The notes beneath the pieces are model-generated. The model was not told the origin of the DNA, ran no database searches, and saw nothing but the letters and a program-made list of their open reading frames with translations. The position numbers were made by a program, and so were the translations under genes. DNA of 64,000 nt. It comes from Streptomyces pristinaespiralis. GTDB taxonomy: Bacteria > Actinomycetota > Actinomycetes > Streptomycetales > Streptomycetaceae. Below, one piece after another: positions 8,691 to 17,080 of this stretch. Each line of letters begins with the position of its first letter. Position 1 is the stretch's first letter. The stretch spans positions 1,550,001 through 1,614,000 of the forward strand of contig NZ_CP011340.1 of NCBI RefSeq assembly GCF_001278075.1. Reading direction: 5' to 3'.

Positions 8691-9030
8691 GGGAGCAGGG
8701 TATCCAGGAGGCGAAGGCGCGATCCAGATCACATCACCCCAGGGCTGGCGCGCTCGTTACCCGCGAGTTAATCTCAGGTGAGCGGGTAACCCCCGCGCTT
8801 TCGGCGGCCTGGTGACGCAGCCGCCGAGAGGTTGTCGGTTCGGCTTTTCGAAGCCCGCAGTACGACGTGGCCCGGGACAGGCCCGTCGGCCCAGCACCAC
8901 GACACGCGTTTTCCGCGCGCCGCACGCCCCTCGGTGTCCGGCCTGTGCGCATTCGGCGCTCCTCGGCGTTCCTTCCGTGCCGCCCCGCGCGCTCCCCTCT
9001 TCAGTCGTCACTCATCTCTGGAGTCCCGTG
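8691..9030. other. Divergent intergenic region with inverted repeat (8756-8790)
   Basis: A 340-bp region between the HEAT-repeat gene and the 3-hydroxybutyryl-CoA dehydrogenase gene. It contains a perfect inverted repeat, GTTACCCGC at 8756-8764 and GCGGGTAAC at 8782-8790, separated by 17 bp. The arms resemble TTAC...GTAA operators of TetR-type acyl-CoA regulators, but no regulator is assigned. The remainder down to 9030 looks like an untranslated leader; no convincing gene is present. Confidence 0.45.
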
Positions 9031-10812
9031 ATGGACACCCCTCTCCACACCATTGCCGTCGTCGGCCTCGGCACCATGGGCACCGGCATCGCCGAGGTCC
9101 TCGCCCGCGCCGGCCGTGAGGTCGTCGGCATCGACGTCAGCGACGCCGCGGCCCGCCGGGCCGTCCTCGCGCTCGAGGCCTCCACCGCCCGCGCCGTGGA
9201 GCGCGAGCGGATCACCGAGGAGGAGCGCCGCAACACCCTGGCCCGCTTCCGCACCTTCTCCGACCTCCAGGCCGCGGCGGAGGCCGACCTCGTCATCGAG
9301 GTGGTGCCCGAGTCGTACGACGTCAAGCTCCAGGTCCTGCGGGAGCTGGACGGCATCGTCCGGCCGCAGACGATCATCGCCACCGGCACCAACGCACTCT
9401 CCGTGACCCGGCTGGCCGCCGATTCCGAGCGCCCCGAGCGCGTGCTCGGCCTGCACTTCTTCAACCCGGCCCCGGCGATGAAGCTGGTCGAGGTCGTCTC
9501 CTGCGTGCTCACCGCGCCGGCGGCCGTGGAGGCCGTCACCGAGCTCGCCAGGGAGCTCGGCAAGGAGCCGGTCGCGGTCGGCGACCGGCCCGGATTCGTG
9601 GCCGACGGCCTGCTGTTCGGCTACCTCAACCAGGCGGCGGCGATGTACGAGTCGCGGTACGCCTCTCGTGAGGACATCGACGCCGCGATGAAGCTCGGCT
9701 GCGGTCTGCCGATGGGACCGCTCGCGCTGCTCGACCTGATCGGCATCGACACCGCCCGTACCGTGCTGGACGCCATGTACACGGAGTCGCACGACCGGCT
9801 GCACGCTCCGGCGCCGATCCTCAAGCAGCTCAGCGAGGCGGGTCTGACCGGCCGCAAGGCCGGCCGCGGCTTCTACACGTACGCCGCGCCGGACACCGCC
9901 GAGGTGGTCGAGGACGCCCTGACCCCCAGGCCGTCCGCGGAGGCGGCCGCCGGCCGTGAGGTGCGCTCGGTGGGTGTCGCCGGTTCGGGCACCATGGCGA
10001 GCGGTATCGCCGAGGTCTTCGCCAAGGCCGGTTACGACGTCGTCCTCGCCGCCCGCAGCCTGGAGAAGGCCGACGTGGCCAAGGCCCGGATCGGCAAGTC
10101 GCTGGCCCGTTCCGTCTCCAAGGGCCGGATGACGGAGGAGGCCCGCGAGGCCACCCTCGCCCGTATCGCGCCGGCCGGTTCGCTGGACGCCTTCTCCGAC
10201 GTCGACCTGGCGCTGGAGGCGGTGGCCGAGGACCTGGAGATCAAGCAGCAGCTGTTCGCCACCCTGGACAAGATCTGCAAGCCGGGCGCGGTGCTCGCCA
10301 CCACCACGTCGTCGCTGCCGGTCGTGGCCTGCGCCCGCGCCACCTCGCGCCCCGAGGACGTCATCGGGATGCACTTCTTCAACCCGGCGCCCGCGATGAA
10401 GCTGGTCGAGGTGGTCCGCACGGTCCTCACCTCCGACGAGGTTCACGCCACGGTCCGCGAGGTCACCGCGAAGATCAAGAAGCACCCGGTGGACTGCGGC
10501 GACCGCGCCGGCTTCATCGTGAACGCGCTGCTGTTCCCGTACCTCAACAACGCGATCAAGATGGTCGAGGGGCACTACGCGACCCTCGACGACATCGACG
10601 CGGCGATGAAGCTCGGCGGCGGCTACCCGATGGGCCCGTTCGAACTGCTCGACGTGGTCGGCCTCGATGTCTCGCTGGCCATCGAGAAGGTGCTGCACAG
10701 CGAGTTCCGCGACCCCGGCCTCGCCCCGGCGCCGCTGCTCGAGCACCTGGTGGCGGCGGGCTGTCTCGGCCGCAAGACGGGACGCGGCTTCCGCGAATAT
10801 GCCCGGCGCTGA
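9031..10812 (+). CDS. Double-headed 3-hydroxybutyryl/3-hydroxyacyl-CoA dehydrogenase
   Basis: A 593-residue protein made of two complete 3-hydroxyacyl-CoA dehydrogenase units in tandem (about 1-290 and 312-593). Each has an N-terminal NAD fold, Gly-Leu-Gly-Thr-Met-Gly near residue 10 and Gly-Ser-Gly-Thr-Met-Ala near 317. Each also has a His-Phe-Phe-Asn-Pro-Ala-Pro-Ala-Met-Lys-Leu-Val-Glu segment carrying the catalytic His and Glu, and a helical C-terminal domain. It oxidises or reduces 3-hydroxybutyryl-CoA, feeding crotonyl-CoA to the downstream Ccr. Usual bacterial enzymes of this type have one ~290-residue unit. The ATG at 9031 has GGAG 7 nt upstream; a GTG immediately before it is an alternative. 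Confidence 0.92.
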   Translation: MDTPLHTIAVVGLGTMGTGIAEVLARAGREVVGIDVSDAAARRAVLALEASTARAVERERITEEERRNTLARFRTFSDLQAAAEADLVIEVVPESYDVKLQVLRELDGIVRPQTIIATGTNALSVTRLAADSERPERVLGLHFFNPAPAMKLVEVVSCVLTAPAAVEAVTELARELGKEPVAVGDRPGFVADGLLFGYLNQAAAMYESRYASREDIDAAMKLGCGLPMGPLALLDLIGIDTARTVLDAMYTESHDRLHAPAPILKQLSEAGLTGRKAGRGFYTYAAPDTAEVVEDALTPRPSAEAAAGREVRSVGVAGSGTMASGIAEVFAKAGYDVVLAARSLEKADVAKARIGKSLARSVSKGRMTEEAREATLARIAPAGSLDAFSDVDLALEAVAEDLEIKQQLFATLDKICKPGAVLATTTSSLPVVACARATSRPEDVIGMHFFNPAPAMKLVEVVRTVLTSDEVHATVREVTAKIKKHPVDCGDRAGFIVNALLFPYLNNAIKMVEGHYATLDDIDAAMKLGGGYPMGPFELLDVVGLDVSLAIEKVLHSEFRDPGLAPAPLLEHLVAAGCLGRKTGRGFREYARR

Positions 10813-10933
10813 GTCCGACGCCGGCTGGGGCGGGCTGCTCGGTCCGGGCGGCCCGTCCCCGTCCCCGGCCCCGTCCGACGCCGGCACCGCCCCGTGGGCA
10901 CATTCAGCTGCTCGAATGCAGTACGTTCAGATC

Positions 10934-11776
10934 ATGCCCCAGTCCGCTGATCCCTCCCGCCGCACCGGCCGCGCCGGCGCCCAGGCCGACGCTCCGGAGA
11001 GCGCCGCAGGCTCCCGCGCCGCCGCGCAACGTCTGAAGATGCGCCGTGAACTGGCGGCGGCGGCCATGGAGTTGTTCGCGACCAAGGGCTACGAGGCGAC
11101 GACGGTCGACGAGATCGCCGCCACGGCGGGTGTGGCACGGCGGACCTTCTTCCGGCACTTCCGCTCCAAGGAAGAGGCGATCTTCCCGGACCACGACGAC
11201 ACGCTGGTGCGGGCGGAGGCGGTGCTGAACGCCGCGCCGCCCCACGAGCACCCCCTGGACACGGTCTGCCGCGGCATCAAAGAGGTCATGCGGATGTACG
11301 CGGCCTCTCCCGCGGTCTCCGTGGAGCGCTATCGCCTGACCCGCGAGGTGCCGACCCTGCGGGAGCGCGAGATCGCGTCGGTGGCCCGCTACGAGCGTCT
11401 GTTCACGCGTTATCTGCTGGGCCATTTCGACGAGCGCGACCACCACGACGGCAACGACGACCCGCTGCTGGCGGAGGTGGCCGCCTCCGCGGTCGTCACC
11501 GCGCACAACCATGTGCTGCGCCGCTGGCTGCGGGCGGGCGGCCAGGGCGACGTGGAGGCCCAGCTCGACCACGCGTTCGCGATCGTCCGCGACACGTTCG
11601 GTTCGGGCATAGGGGCCGGCCGCAAGAGCGGCACGGTCATGGGCGAGGCCGCGGCGGCCGAGGAGCCCGCGGCGACGGCACGCACGCAGGGCGAGGTACT
11701 GGTGGCGGTGGCCCGTACGGACGCGCCGCTGAGCGAGGTCATGCGGACGATCGAGCAGGCGCTCAGGAACGGCTGA
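10934..11776 (+). CDS. TetR-family regulator of the ethylmalonyl-CoA cluster
   Basis: A 280-residue regulator. A disordered N-terminus of ~35 residues precedes a canonical TetR helix-turn-helix (about 36-82) with Phe-Ala-Thr-Lys-Gly-Tyr-Glu-Ala-Thr-Thr-Val and Arg-Arg-Thr-Phe-Phe-Arg-His-Phe motifs. A variable ligand-binding domain follows. I placed the start at 10934 (Met-Pro-Gln-Ser); an ATG six codons upstream (10916) is in frame. It sits between the hydroxyacyl-CoA dehydrogenase and ccr, and two palindromes lie in the ccr promoter, so it probably senses an acyl-CoA and controls this cluster. That assignment is inference. Confidence 0.88.
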   Translation: MPQSADPSRRTGRAGAQADAPESAAGSRAAAQRLKMRRELAAAAMELFATKGYEATTVDEIAATAGVARRTFFRHFRSKEEAIFPDHDDTLVRAEAVLNAAPPHEHPLDTVCRGIKEVMRMYAASPAVSVERYRLTREVPTLREREIASVARYERLFTRYLLGHFDERDHHDGNDDPLLAEVAASAVVTAHNHVLRRWLRAGGQGDVEAQLDHAFAIVRDTFGSGIGAGRKSGTVMGEAAAAEEPAATARTQGEVLVAVARTDAPLSEVMRTIEQALRNG

Positions 11777-11859
11777 CCCGCCGCAGAATTCACCCGTGCG
11801 GCGGTACCCGCCGCCGCCGAAGACACATCAGCACCCCTCACCCCACCGACACACCCGCA

Positions 11860-11902
11860 CACGAAACGTCACGGCCGTCCCGTCCAGGGGCGGCCGTTCG
11901 TG
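11860..11902 (+). terminator. Hairpin terminator after TetR gene
   Basis: Outer arms CACGAA (11860-11865) and TTCGTG (11897-11902) flank inner arms ACGGCCG (11871-11877) and CGGCCGT (11891-11897), giving a strong stem-loop with an internal bulge. It lies about 85 bp after the TetR stop and has no T run, as is usual for Streptomyces terminators. Confidence 0.6.
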
Positions 11903-11970
11903 CTGCTCAGGCCCCCATTCGATCGATCATCGCTCATATGTGTCCGGCGGATTGCATCTGAGAGAAATTC

Positions 11971-12014
11971 TTGGCACGCAGTGTCTTGTCACCTGGCACG
12001 GGGTGCCATACGTT
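11971..12014 (+). promoter_or_regulatory. ccr promoter with two tandem palindromic operators
   Basis: A vegetative-type promoter, TTGTCA (11986-11991), 17-bp spacer, TACGTT (12009-12014). A perfect palindrome, TGGCAC-GGG-GTGCCA, lies inside the spacer at 11994-12008. A second, imperfect copy (GGCAC-N3-GTGTC, 11973-11985) lies upstream, centred 22 bp away, or two helical turns. A repressor bound here would block RNA polymerase directly. The neighbouring TetR protein is the obvious candidate. Confidence 0.6.
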
Positions 12015-12229
12015 GATGTTGTCCGGGCGGCCGGCGTGCAGAGACCATTCGTACGCCGGCTGTCCCCGCAACCATCGCGCTGCGCGCCCGGACGCCTGCG
12101 TCACAGGCACCTTCCGCGCTACCAGCGCCGCCAGCACCACCCGCCGAACCGACGGCACACCTCCACAGCAGCACCACCCGACGTACCCCTCAGCGTCCCC
12201 CTCAGACGCTCTTCGCCGGAGGCAACACC

Positions 12230-13567
12230 GTGAAGGAAATCCTGGACGCGATCCAGTCGACGGAGTCCACGTCCGCCGACTTCGCCGCTCTGACCATTCC
12301 CGAGTCCTACCGCGCGGTCACCGTGCACAAGGACGAGGTCGACATGTTCGAGGGCCTCACCACGCGGGAGAAGGACCCCCGCAAGTCCCTCCACGTCGAG
12401 GACGTGCCGGTGCCGGAGCTCGGTCCCGGCGAGGCCCTGGTTGCGGTCATGGCCTCCTCGGTCAACTACAACTCCGTGTGGACCTCGATCTTCGAGCCGC
12501 TGTCGACCTTCGGGTTCCTGGAGCGCTACGGACGCCTGTCCGAGCTCACCAAGCGCCACGACCTGCCGTACCACGTCATCGGCTCCGACCTCGCGGGCGT
12601 CGTCCTGCGCACCGGACCCGGCGTGAACGCCTGGAACCCGGGTGACGAGGTCGTCGCGCACTGCCTCTCCGTCGAGCTGGAGTCCTCCGACGGCCACAAC
12701 GACACGATGCTCGACCCCGAGCAGCGCATCTGGGGCTTCGAGACCAACTTCGGCGGCCTGGCCGAGGTCGCGCTCGTCAAGTCCAACCAGCTGATGCCCA
12801 AGCCGAAGCACCTCAGCTGGGAGGAGGCCGCTTCCCCGGGCCTGGTGAACTCCACCGCGTACCGCCAGCTCGTCTCCCGCAACGGCGCCGGCATGAAGCA
12901 GGGCGACAACGTCCTCATCTGGGGCGCCAGCGGCGGGCTCGGCTCCTACGCCACCCAGTTCGCGCTGGCCGGCGGCGCCAACCCGATCTGTGTCGTCTCC
13001 AGCGACCAGAAGGCGGACATCTGCCGGAAGATGGGCGCGGAGGCGATCATCGACCGCAACGCCGAGGGCTACAAGTTCTGGAAGGACGAGCAGACCCAGG
13101 ACCCCAAGGAGTGGAAGCGCTTCGGCAAGCGCATCCGCGAGCTCACCGGCGGCGAGGACATCGACATCGTCTTCGAGCACCCCGGCCGCGAGACCTTCGG
13201 CGCGTCCGTCTACGTCACCCGCAAGGGCGGCACCATCACCACCTGCGCCTCGACCTCGGGCTACATGCACGAGTACGACAACCGCTACCTGTGGATGTCG
13301 CTGAAGCGGATCATCGGCTCGCACTTCGCCAACTACCGCGAGGCGTGGGAGGCCAACCGCCTGATCGCCAAGGGCAAGATCCACCCGACGCTCTCGAAGG
13401 TCTACTCCCTCGAGGACACCGGCCAGGCCGCGTACGACGTGCACCGCAACCTCCACCAGGGCAAGGTCGGCGTCCTCGCCCTCGCCCCGCGGGAAGGCCT
13501 CGGCGTGCGCGACCCCGAGATGCGCGAGAAGCACCTCGACGCCATCAACCGCTTCAGGAATGTCTGA
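12230..13567 (+). CDS. ccr: Crotonyl-CoA carboxylase/reductase
   Basis: A 445-residue cytoplasmic enzyme of the zinc-independent MDR superfamily. It carries out NADPH-dependent reductive carboxylation of crotonyl-CoA with CO2 to (2S)-ethylmalonyl-CoA, and without CO2 yields butyryl-CoA. The Rossmann motif Trp-Gly-Ala-Ser-Gly-Gly-Leu-Gly-Ser-Tyr lies at about residues 228-237. The Asn-Tyr-Asn-Ser-Val-Trp-Thr segment (about 78-84) and the full length match Streptomyces Ccr. The GTG start has GGAGG 6-7 nt upstream. The product feeds both the ethylmalonyl-CoA pathway encoded downstream and ethylmalonyl extender units for polyketides. It is followed 9 bp later by the mutase gene. Confidence 0.96.
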   Translation: MKEILDAIQSTESTSADFAALTIPESYRAVTVHKDEVDMFEGLTTREKDPRKSLHVEDVPVPELGPGEALVAVMASSVNYNSVWTSIFEPLSTFGFLERYGRLSELTKRHDLPYHVIGSDLAGVVLRTGPGVNAWNPGDEVVAHCLSVELESSDGHNDTMLDPEQRIWGFETNFGGLAEVALVKSNQLMPKPKHLSWEEAASPGLVNSTAYRQLVSRNGAGMKQGDNVLIWGASGGLGSYATQFALAGGANPICVVSSDQKADICRKMGAEAIIDRNAEGYKFWKDEQTQDPKEWKRFGKRIRELTGGEDIDIVFEHPGRETFGASVYVTRKGGTITTCASTSGYMHEYDNRYLWMSLKRIIGSHFANYREAWEANRLIAKGKIHPTLSKVYSLEDTGQAAYDVHRNLHQGKVGVLALAPREGLGVRDPEMREKHLDAINRFRNV

Positions 13568-13576
13568 GGTCGACAG

Positions 13577-15589
13577 ATGACAGAGCGCCAGAAGGACCGG
13601 CCCTGGCTCATGCGGACGTACGCGGGTCACTCGACCGCGGAGGCGTCCAACGAGCTGTACCGGCGCAACCTCGCCAAGGGCCAGACGGGTCTGTCGGTGG
13701 CCTTCGACCTGCCGACCCAGACCGGATACGACCCCGACCACGTCCTCGCCCGCGGCGAGGTCGGCCGGGTCGGGGTGCCGGTCTCCCATCTGGGCGACAT
13801 GCGCCGGCTGTTCCAGGACATCCCCCTGGAGCAGATGAACACCTCGATGACCATCAACGCCACCGCCATGTGGCTGCTGGCGCTGTACCAGGTGGTCGCG
13901 GAGGAGCAGGGCGCGGACATCACCAGGCTCCAGGGCACGACGCAGAACGACATCGTCAAGGAGTACCTGTCGCGCGGGACGCACGTCTTCCCGCCCGGTC
14001 CTTCACTGCGCCTGACCACCGACATGATCACGTACACGGTGGCCAACATCCCCAAGTGGAACCCGATCAACATCTGCAGCTACCACCTGCAGGAGGCCGG
14101 GGCCACGCCGGTTCAGGAGATCGCGTACGCGATGTCCACCGCGATCGCCGTGCTCGACGCGGTGCGCGACTCGGGCCAGGTGCCGGCCGAGAAGTTCGGT
14201 GACGTGGTCGCCCGTATCTCGTTCTTCGTGAACGCGGGCGTCCGCTTCATCGAGGAGATGTGCAAGATGCGCGCGTTCGGGCGCATCTGGGACAAGGTCA
14301 CCCGTGAGCGCTACGGCATCGAGAACGAGAAGCAGCGCCGCTTCCGCTACGGCGTCCAGGTCAACTCCCTCGGTCTGACCGAGGCGCAGCCGGAGAACAA
14401 CGTCCAGCGCATCGTGCTCGAGATGCTGGCCGTGACGCTCTCCAAGGACGCCCGTGCGCGCGCCGTGCAGCTGCCCGCCTGGAACGAGGCGCTGGGGCTG
14501 CCCCGGCCCTGGGACCAGCAGTGGTCGCTGCGCATCCAGCAGGTGCTGGCGCACGAGTCGGACCTGCTCGAGTACGAGGACATCTTCGACGGGTCGCACG
14601 TCATCGAGGCCAAGGTCGAGTCCCTCGTCGCCGAGTGCCTCGAGGAGATCGACCGGATCCAGGAGATGGGCGGTGCGATGGCGGCCGTCGAGTCCGGCTA
14701 CCTCAAGTCGCAACTGGTCTCCTCGCACGCCGAACGGCGGGCACGGATCGAGGCGGGCGACGAGAAGATCGTCGGCGTCAACATCTACGAGACCACCGAG
14801 GAGAACCCGCTCACCGCGGACCTCGACACCGCCATCATGACCGTCGACCCGGCGAACGAGGCCCGGGTCGTCGCAAAGCTCCACGAGTGGCGCGCGGACC
14901 GCGACGAGTCCCGTGCGGCAGAGGCCCTCGCCGCGCTGAAGAAGGCCGCGGCGGGCACCGAGAACCTGATGGCGGCCACCGTCGAGTGCGCGCGTGCGGG
15001 CGTCACCACCGGCGAGTGGGCCTGGGCGCTGCGTGACGTCTTCGGCGAGTTCCGTGCGCCGACGGGCGTCAGCAGCGCCCCGGTGGCCGTCACCGCGGAG
15101 GCGGGCACCCCGCTCGCCGTCGTGCGCGAGAAGGTGGCGCGCACCGCGGAGGAGCTGGGATCGGGCCGGCTGCGGCTGCTGGTCGGCAAGCCGGGCCTGG
15201 ACGGGCACTCCAACGGCGCCGAGCAGATAGCCGTACGGGCCCGCGACGCCGGGTTCGAGGTGGTCTACCAGGGGATCCGGCTCACACCGGAACAGATCGT
15301 CTCCGCCGCCCTCGCGGAGGACGTGCACTGCGTGGGCCTCTCCATCCTGTCCGGCTCGCACGCCGAGCTGGTGCCGGACGTGCTCGCACGGCTGCGCGAG
15401 GCCGGCGCCGCGGACATCCCGGTGATCGTCGGCGGGATCATCCCGAACGCCGACGGCGCCGCCCTGAAGCAGGCGGGCGTGGCCGCCGTCTTCACCCCGA
15501 AGGACTTCGGTATCACGGAGATCATCGGCCGTATCGTCGACGAGATCCGTAAAGCGAACAAGCTCGACCCTCTGGAGGTCCCCGCATGA
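13577..15589 (+). CDS. meaA: Ethylmalonyl-CoA mutase (MeaA-type, B12-dependent)
   Basis: A 670-residue adenosylcobalamin-dependent mutase. The substrate TIM barrel of the methylmalonyl-CoA mutase family covers about 1-510 and includes the [11 protein letters not shown] segment. The cobalamin-binding domain (about 535-665) carries the lower-ligand motif Asp542-X-His544-X-X-Gly547. It converts (2R)-ethylmalonyl-CoA to (2S)-methylsuccinyl-CoA. Assignment to ethylmalonyl- rather than methylmalonyl-CoA rests on the single-subunit MeaA layout and the neighbouring ccr, lyase, hydratase and dehydrogenase genes. It overlaps the lyase start by 4 bp (ATGA), so translation is coupled. Confidence 0.95.
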   Translation: MTERQKDRPWLMRTYAGHSTAEASNELYRRNLAKGQTGLSVAFDLPTQTGYDPDHVLARGEVGRVGVPVSHLGDMRRLFQDIPLEQMNTSMTINATAMWLLALYQVVAEEQGADITRLQGTTQNDIVKEYLSRGTHVFPPGPSLRLTTDMITYTVANIPKWNPINICSYHLQEAGATPVQEIAYAMSTAIAVLDAVRDSGQVPAEKFGDVVARISFFVNAGVRFIEEMCKMRAFGRIWDKVTRERYGIENEKQRRFRYGVQVNSLGLTEAQPENNVQRIVLEMLAVTLSKDARARAVQLPAWNEALGLPRPWDQQWSLRIQQVLAHESDLLEYEDIFDGSHVIEAKVESLVAECLEEIDRIQEMGGAMAAVESGYLKSQLVSSHAERRARIEAGDEKIVGVNIYETTEENPLTADLDTAIMTVDPANEARVVAKLHEWRADRDESRAAEALAALKKAAAGTENLMAATVECARAGVTTGEWAWALRDVFGEFRAPTGVSSAPVAVTAEAGTPLAVVREKVARTAEELGSGRLRLLVGKPGLDGHSNGAEQIAVRARDAGFEVVYQGIRLTPEQIVSAALAEDVHCVGLSILSGSHAELVPDVLARLREAGAADIPVIVGGIIPNADGAALKQAGVAAVFTPKDFGITEIIGRIVDEIRKANKLDPLEVPA

Positions 15590-16560
15590 GCACCCCTGTG
15601 CACCCGGTCAACCGTCTTCGTCCGCGCCGTTCCTGCCTGGCGGTGCCCGGCTCGAACCCGCGGTTCCTGGAGAAGGCCCAGGGTCTGCCCGCCGACCAGG
15701 TCTTCCTGGACCTGGAGGACGCGTGCGCGCCGCTCGCCAAGCCGGACGCGCGGCACACCATCGTGAAGTTCCTCAACGAGGGCGACTGGACCGGCAAGAC
15801 GCGGGTCGTGCGGGTCAACGACTGGACCACGCACTGGACCTACCGTGACGTCGTCACGGTCGTCGAGGGTGCCGGCCAGAACCTCGACTGCATCATGCTG
15901 CCGAAGGTGCAGGACGCCCAGCAGATCGTGGCGCTGGACCTGCTGCTCACCCAGATCGAGAAGACGATGGGCTTCGAGGTCGGCAAGATCGGCATCGAGG
16001 CGCAGATCGAGAACGCGCAGGGCCTCAACAACGTCAACGCGATCGCCCAGGCGTCGCCGCGGGTGGAGACGATCATCTTCGGCCCGGCCGACTTCATGGC
16101 CTCCATCAACATGAAGTCCCTGGTCGTCGGCGAGCAGCCGCCCGGTTACGACGCCGACGCGTACCACTACATCCTGATGAAGATCCTGATGGCGGCCCGC
16201 GCCAACAACCTCCAGGCGATCGACGGCCCCTACCTGCAGATCCGCAACATCGACGGCTACCGCGCGGTCGCGCAGCGCGCCGCGGCGCTCGGCTTCGACG
16301 GCAAGTGGGTGCTCCACCCGGGCCAGGTCGAGGCGTCCAACGAGATCTTCTCGCCGTCGCAGGAGGACTACGACCACGCCGAGCTGATCCTGGACGCGTA
16401 CGACTACTACACGTCCGAGGCGGGCGGCAAGAAGGGCTCGGCGATGCTCGGCGACGAGATGATCGACGAGGCCAGCCGCAAGATGGCGCTGGTCGTCTCC
16501 GGCAAGGGACGCGCCGCCGGCATGAAGCGCACCACCAAGTTCGAGATCCCGGAGGCCTGA
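15586..16560 (+). CDS. mcl1: L-malyl/beta-methylmalyl-CoA lyase (HpcH/citrate-lyase-beta family)
   Basis: A 324-residue Mg-dependent CoA-ester lyase. The Phe-Leu-Asp-Leu-Glu-Asp motif (about 43-48) and the Phe-Gly-Pro-Ala-Asp-Phe segment (near 166) are characteristic of the CitE/HpcH TIM barrel. In this pathway it cleaves erythro-beta-methylmalyl-CoA to glyoxylate and propionyl-CoA and may also condense glyoxylate with acetyl-CoA to malyl-CoA. The ATG overlaps the mutase stop and has GGAGG 8 nt upstream. The hydratase gene follows after 5 bp. Confidence 0.92.
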   Translation: MSTPVHPVNRLRPRRSCLAVPGSNPRFLEKAQGLPADQVFLDLEDACAPLAKPDARHTIVKFLNEGDWTGKTRVVRVNDWTTHWTYRDVVTVVEGAGQNLDCIMLPKVQDAQQIVALDLLLTQIEKTMGFEVGKIGIEAQIENAQGLNNVNAIAQASPRVETIIFGPADFMASINMKSLVVGEQPPGYDADAYHYILMKILMAARANNLQAIDGPYLQIRNIDGYRAVAQRAAALGFDGKWVLHPGQVEASNEIFSPSQEDYDHAELILDAYDYYTSEAGGKKGSAMLGDEMIDEASRKMALVVSGKGRAAGMKRTTKFEIPEA

Positions 16561-16565
16561 CCCTC

Positions 16566-17078
16566 ATGCAGTTCGGACGCACCTACGAGGAGTTCGAGGT
16601 CGGCGCGGTCTACAAGCACTGGCCCGGGAAGACCGTCACGGAGTACGACGACCACCTCTTCTGTCTCCTGACCATGAACCACCACCCCCTCCACATGGAC
16701 GCCAACTATGCGGAGAACACGACGGACTTCGGCAAGAACGTCGTCGTGGGGAACTACATCTACTCGCTGCTGCTGGGCATGTCCGTGCCGGACGTCTCCG
16801 GCAAGGCGATCGCCAACCTGGAGATCGAGTCGCTGCGGCACGTGGCGCCGACCTTCCACGGCGACACCATCTACGGCGAGACCACCGTCCTCGACAAGAC
16901 GCCCTCCAGGTCCAAGAACGACCGCGGGATCGTCTACGTGGAGACCAAGGGCTACAAGCAGGACGGCACCCTCGTCTGCGTCTTCCGGCGCAAGGTGATG
17001 GTCCCGACGGAGACGTACATCAAGGAGCGCGGCGGCGAGCAGCCCGGCCGGCCCGAGCTGAAGTCACAGGAGAAGTAG
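16566..17078 (+). CDS. mch: Mesaconyl-CoA hydratase (MaoC-like)
   Basis: A 170-residue hot-dog-fold hydratase. A His-Pro-Leu-His-Met-Asp motif near residues 41-46 resembles the MaoC catalytic signature, and a Gly-Asp-Thr-Ile-Tyr-Gly segment lies further on. It hydrates mesaconyl-C1-CoA to beta-methylmalyl-CoA, the substrate of the lyase encoded just upstream. It is about half the length of the two-domain (~340 residue) mesaconyl-CoA hydratases of alphaproteobacteria, so it probably works as a dimer of single hot-dog units. The start is the ATG at 16566; longer in-frame starts lie inside the lyase gene. Confidence 0.88.
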   Translation: MQFGRTYEEFEVGAVYKHWPGKTVTEYDDHLFCLLTMNHHPLHMDANYAENTTDFGKNVVVGNYIYSLLLGMSVPDVSGKAIANLEIESLRHVAPTFHGDTIYGETTVLDKTPSRSKNDRGIVYVETKGYKQDGTLVCVFRRKVMVPTETYIKERGGEQPGRPELKSQEK

Positions 17079-17080
17079 TC

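Larger units (their letters stand above)
11777..12229. other. ccr upstream region: terminator, promoter, operators, long leader
   Basis: A 453-bp non-coding region between the TetR gene and ccr. From left to right it holds a hairpin terminator (11860-11902), an A+T-richer stretch with a promoter and two palindromes (11971-12014), and a leader of roughly 200 nt before the ccr start. I saw no riboswitch consensus in the leader. Confidence 0.6.

Noticed and set aside
12021..12229. Cobalamin riboswitch in the long ccr leader
   Set aside because: It would be logical for a B12-dependent pathway, but I could not find the conserved B12-box-like sequence or the expected stems.
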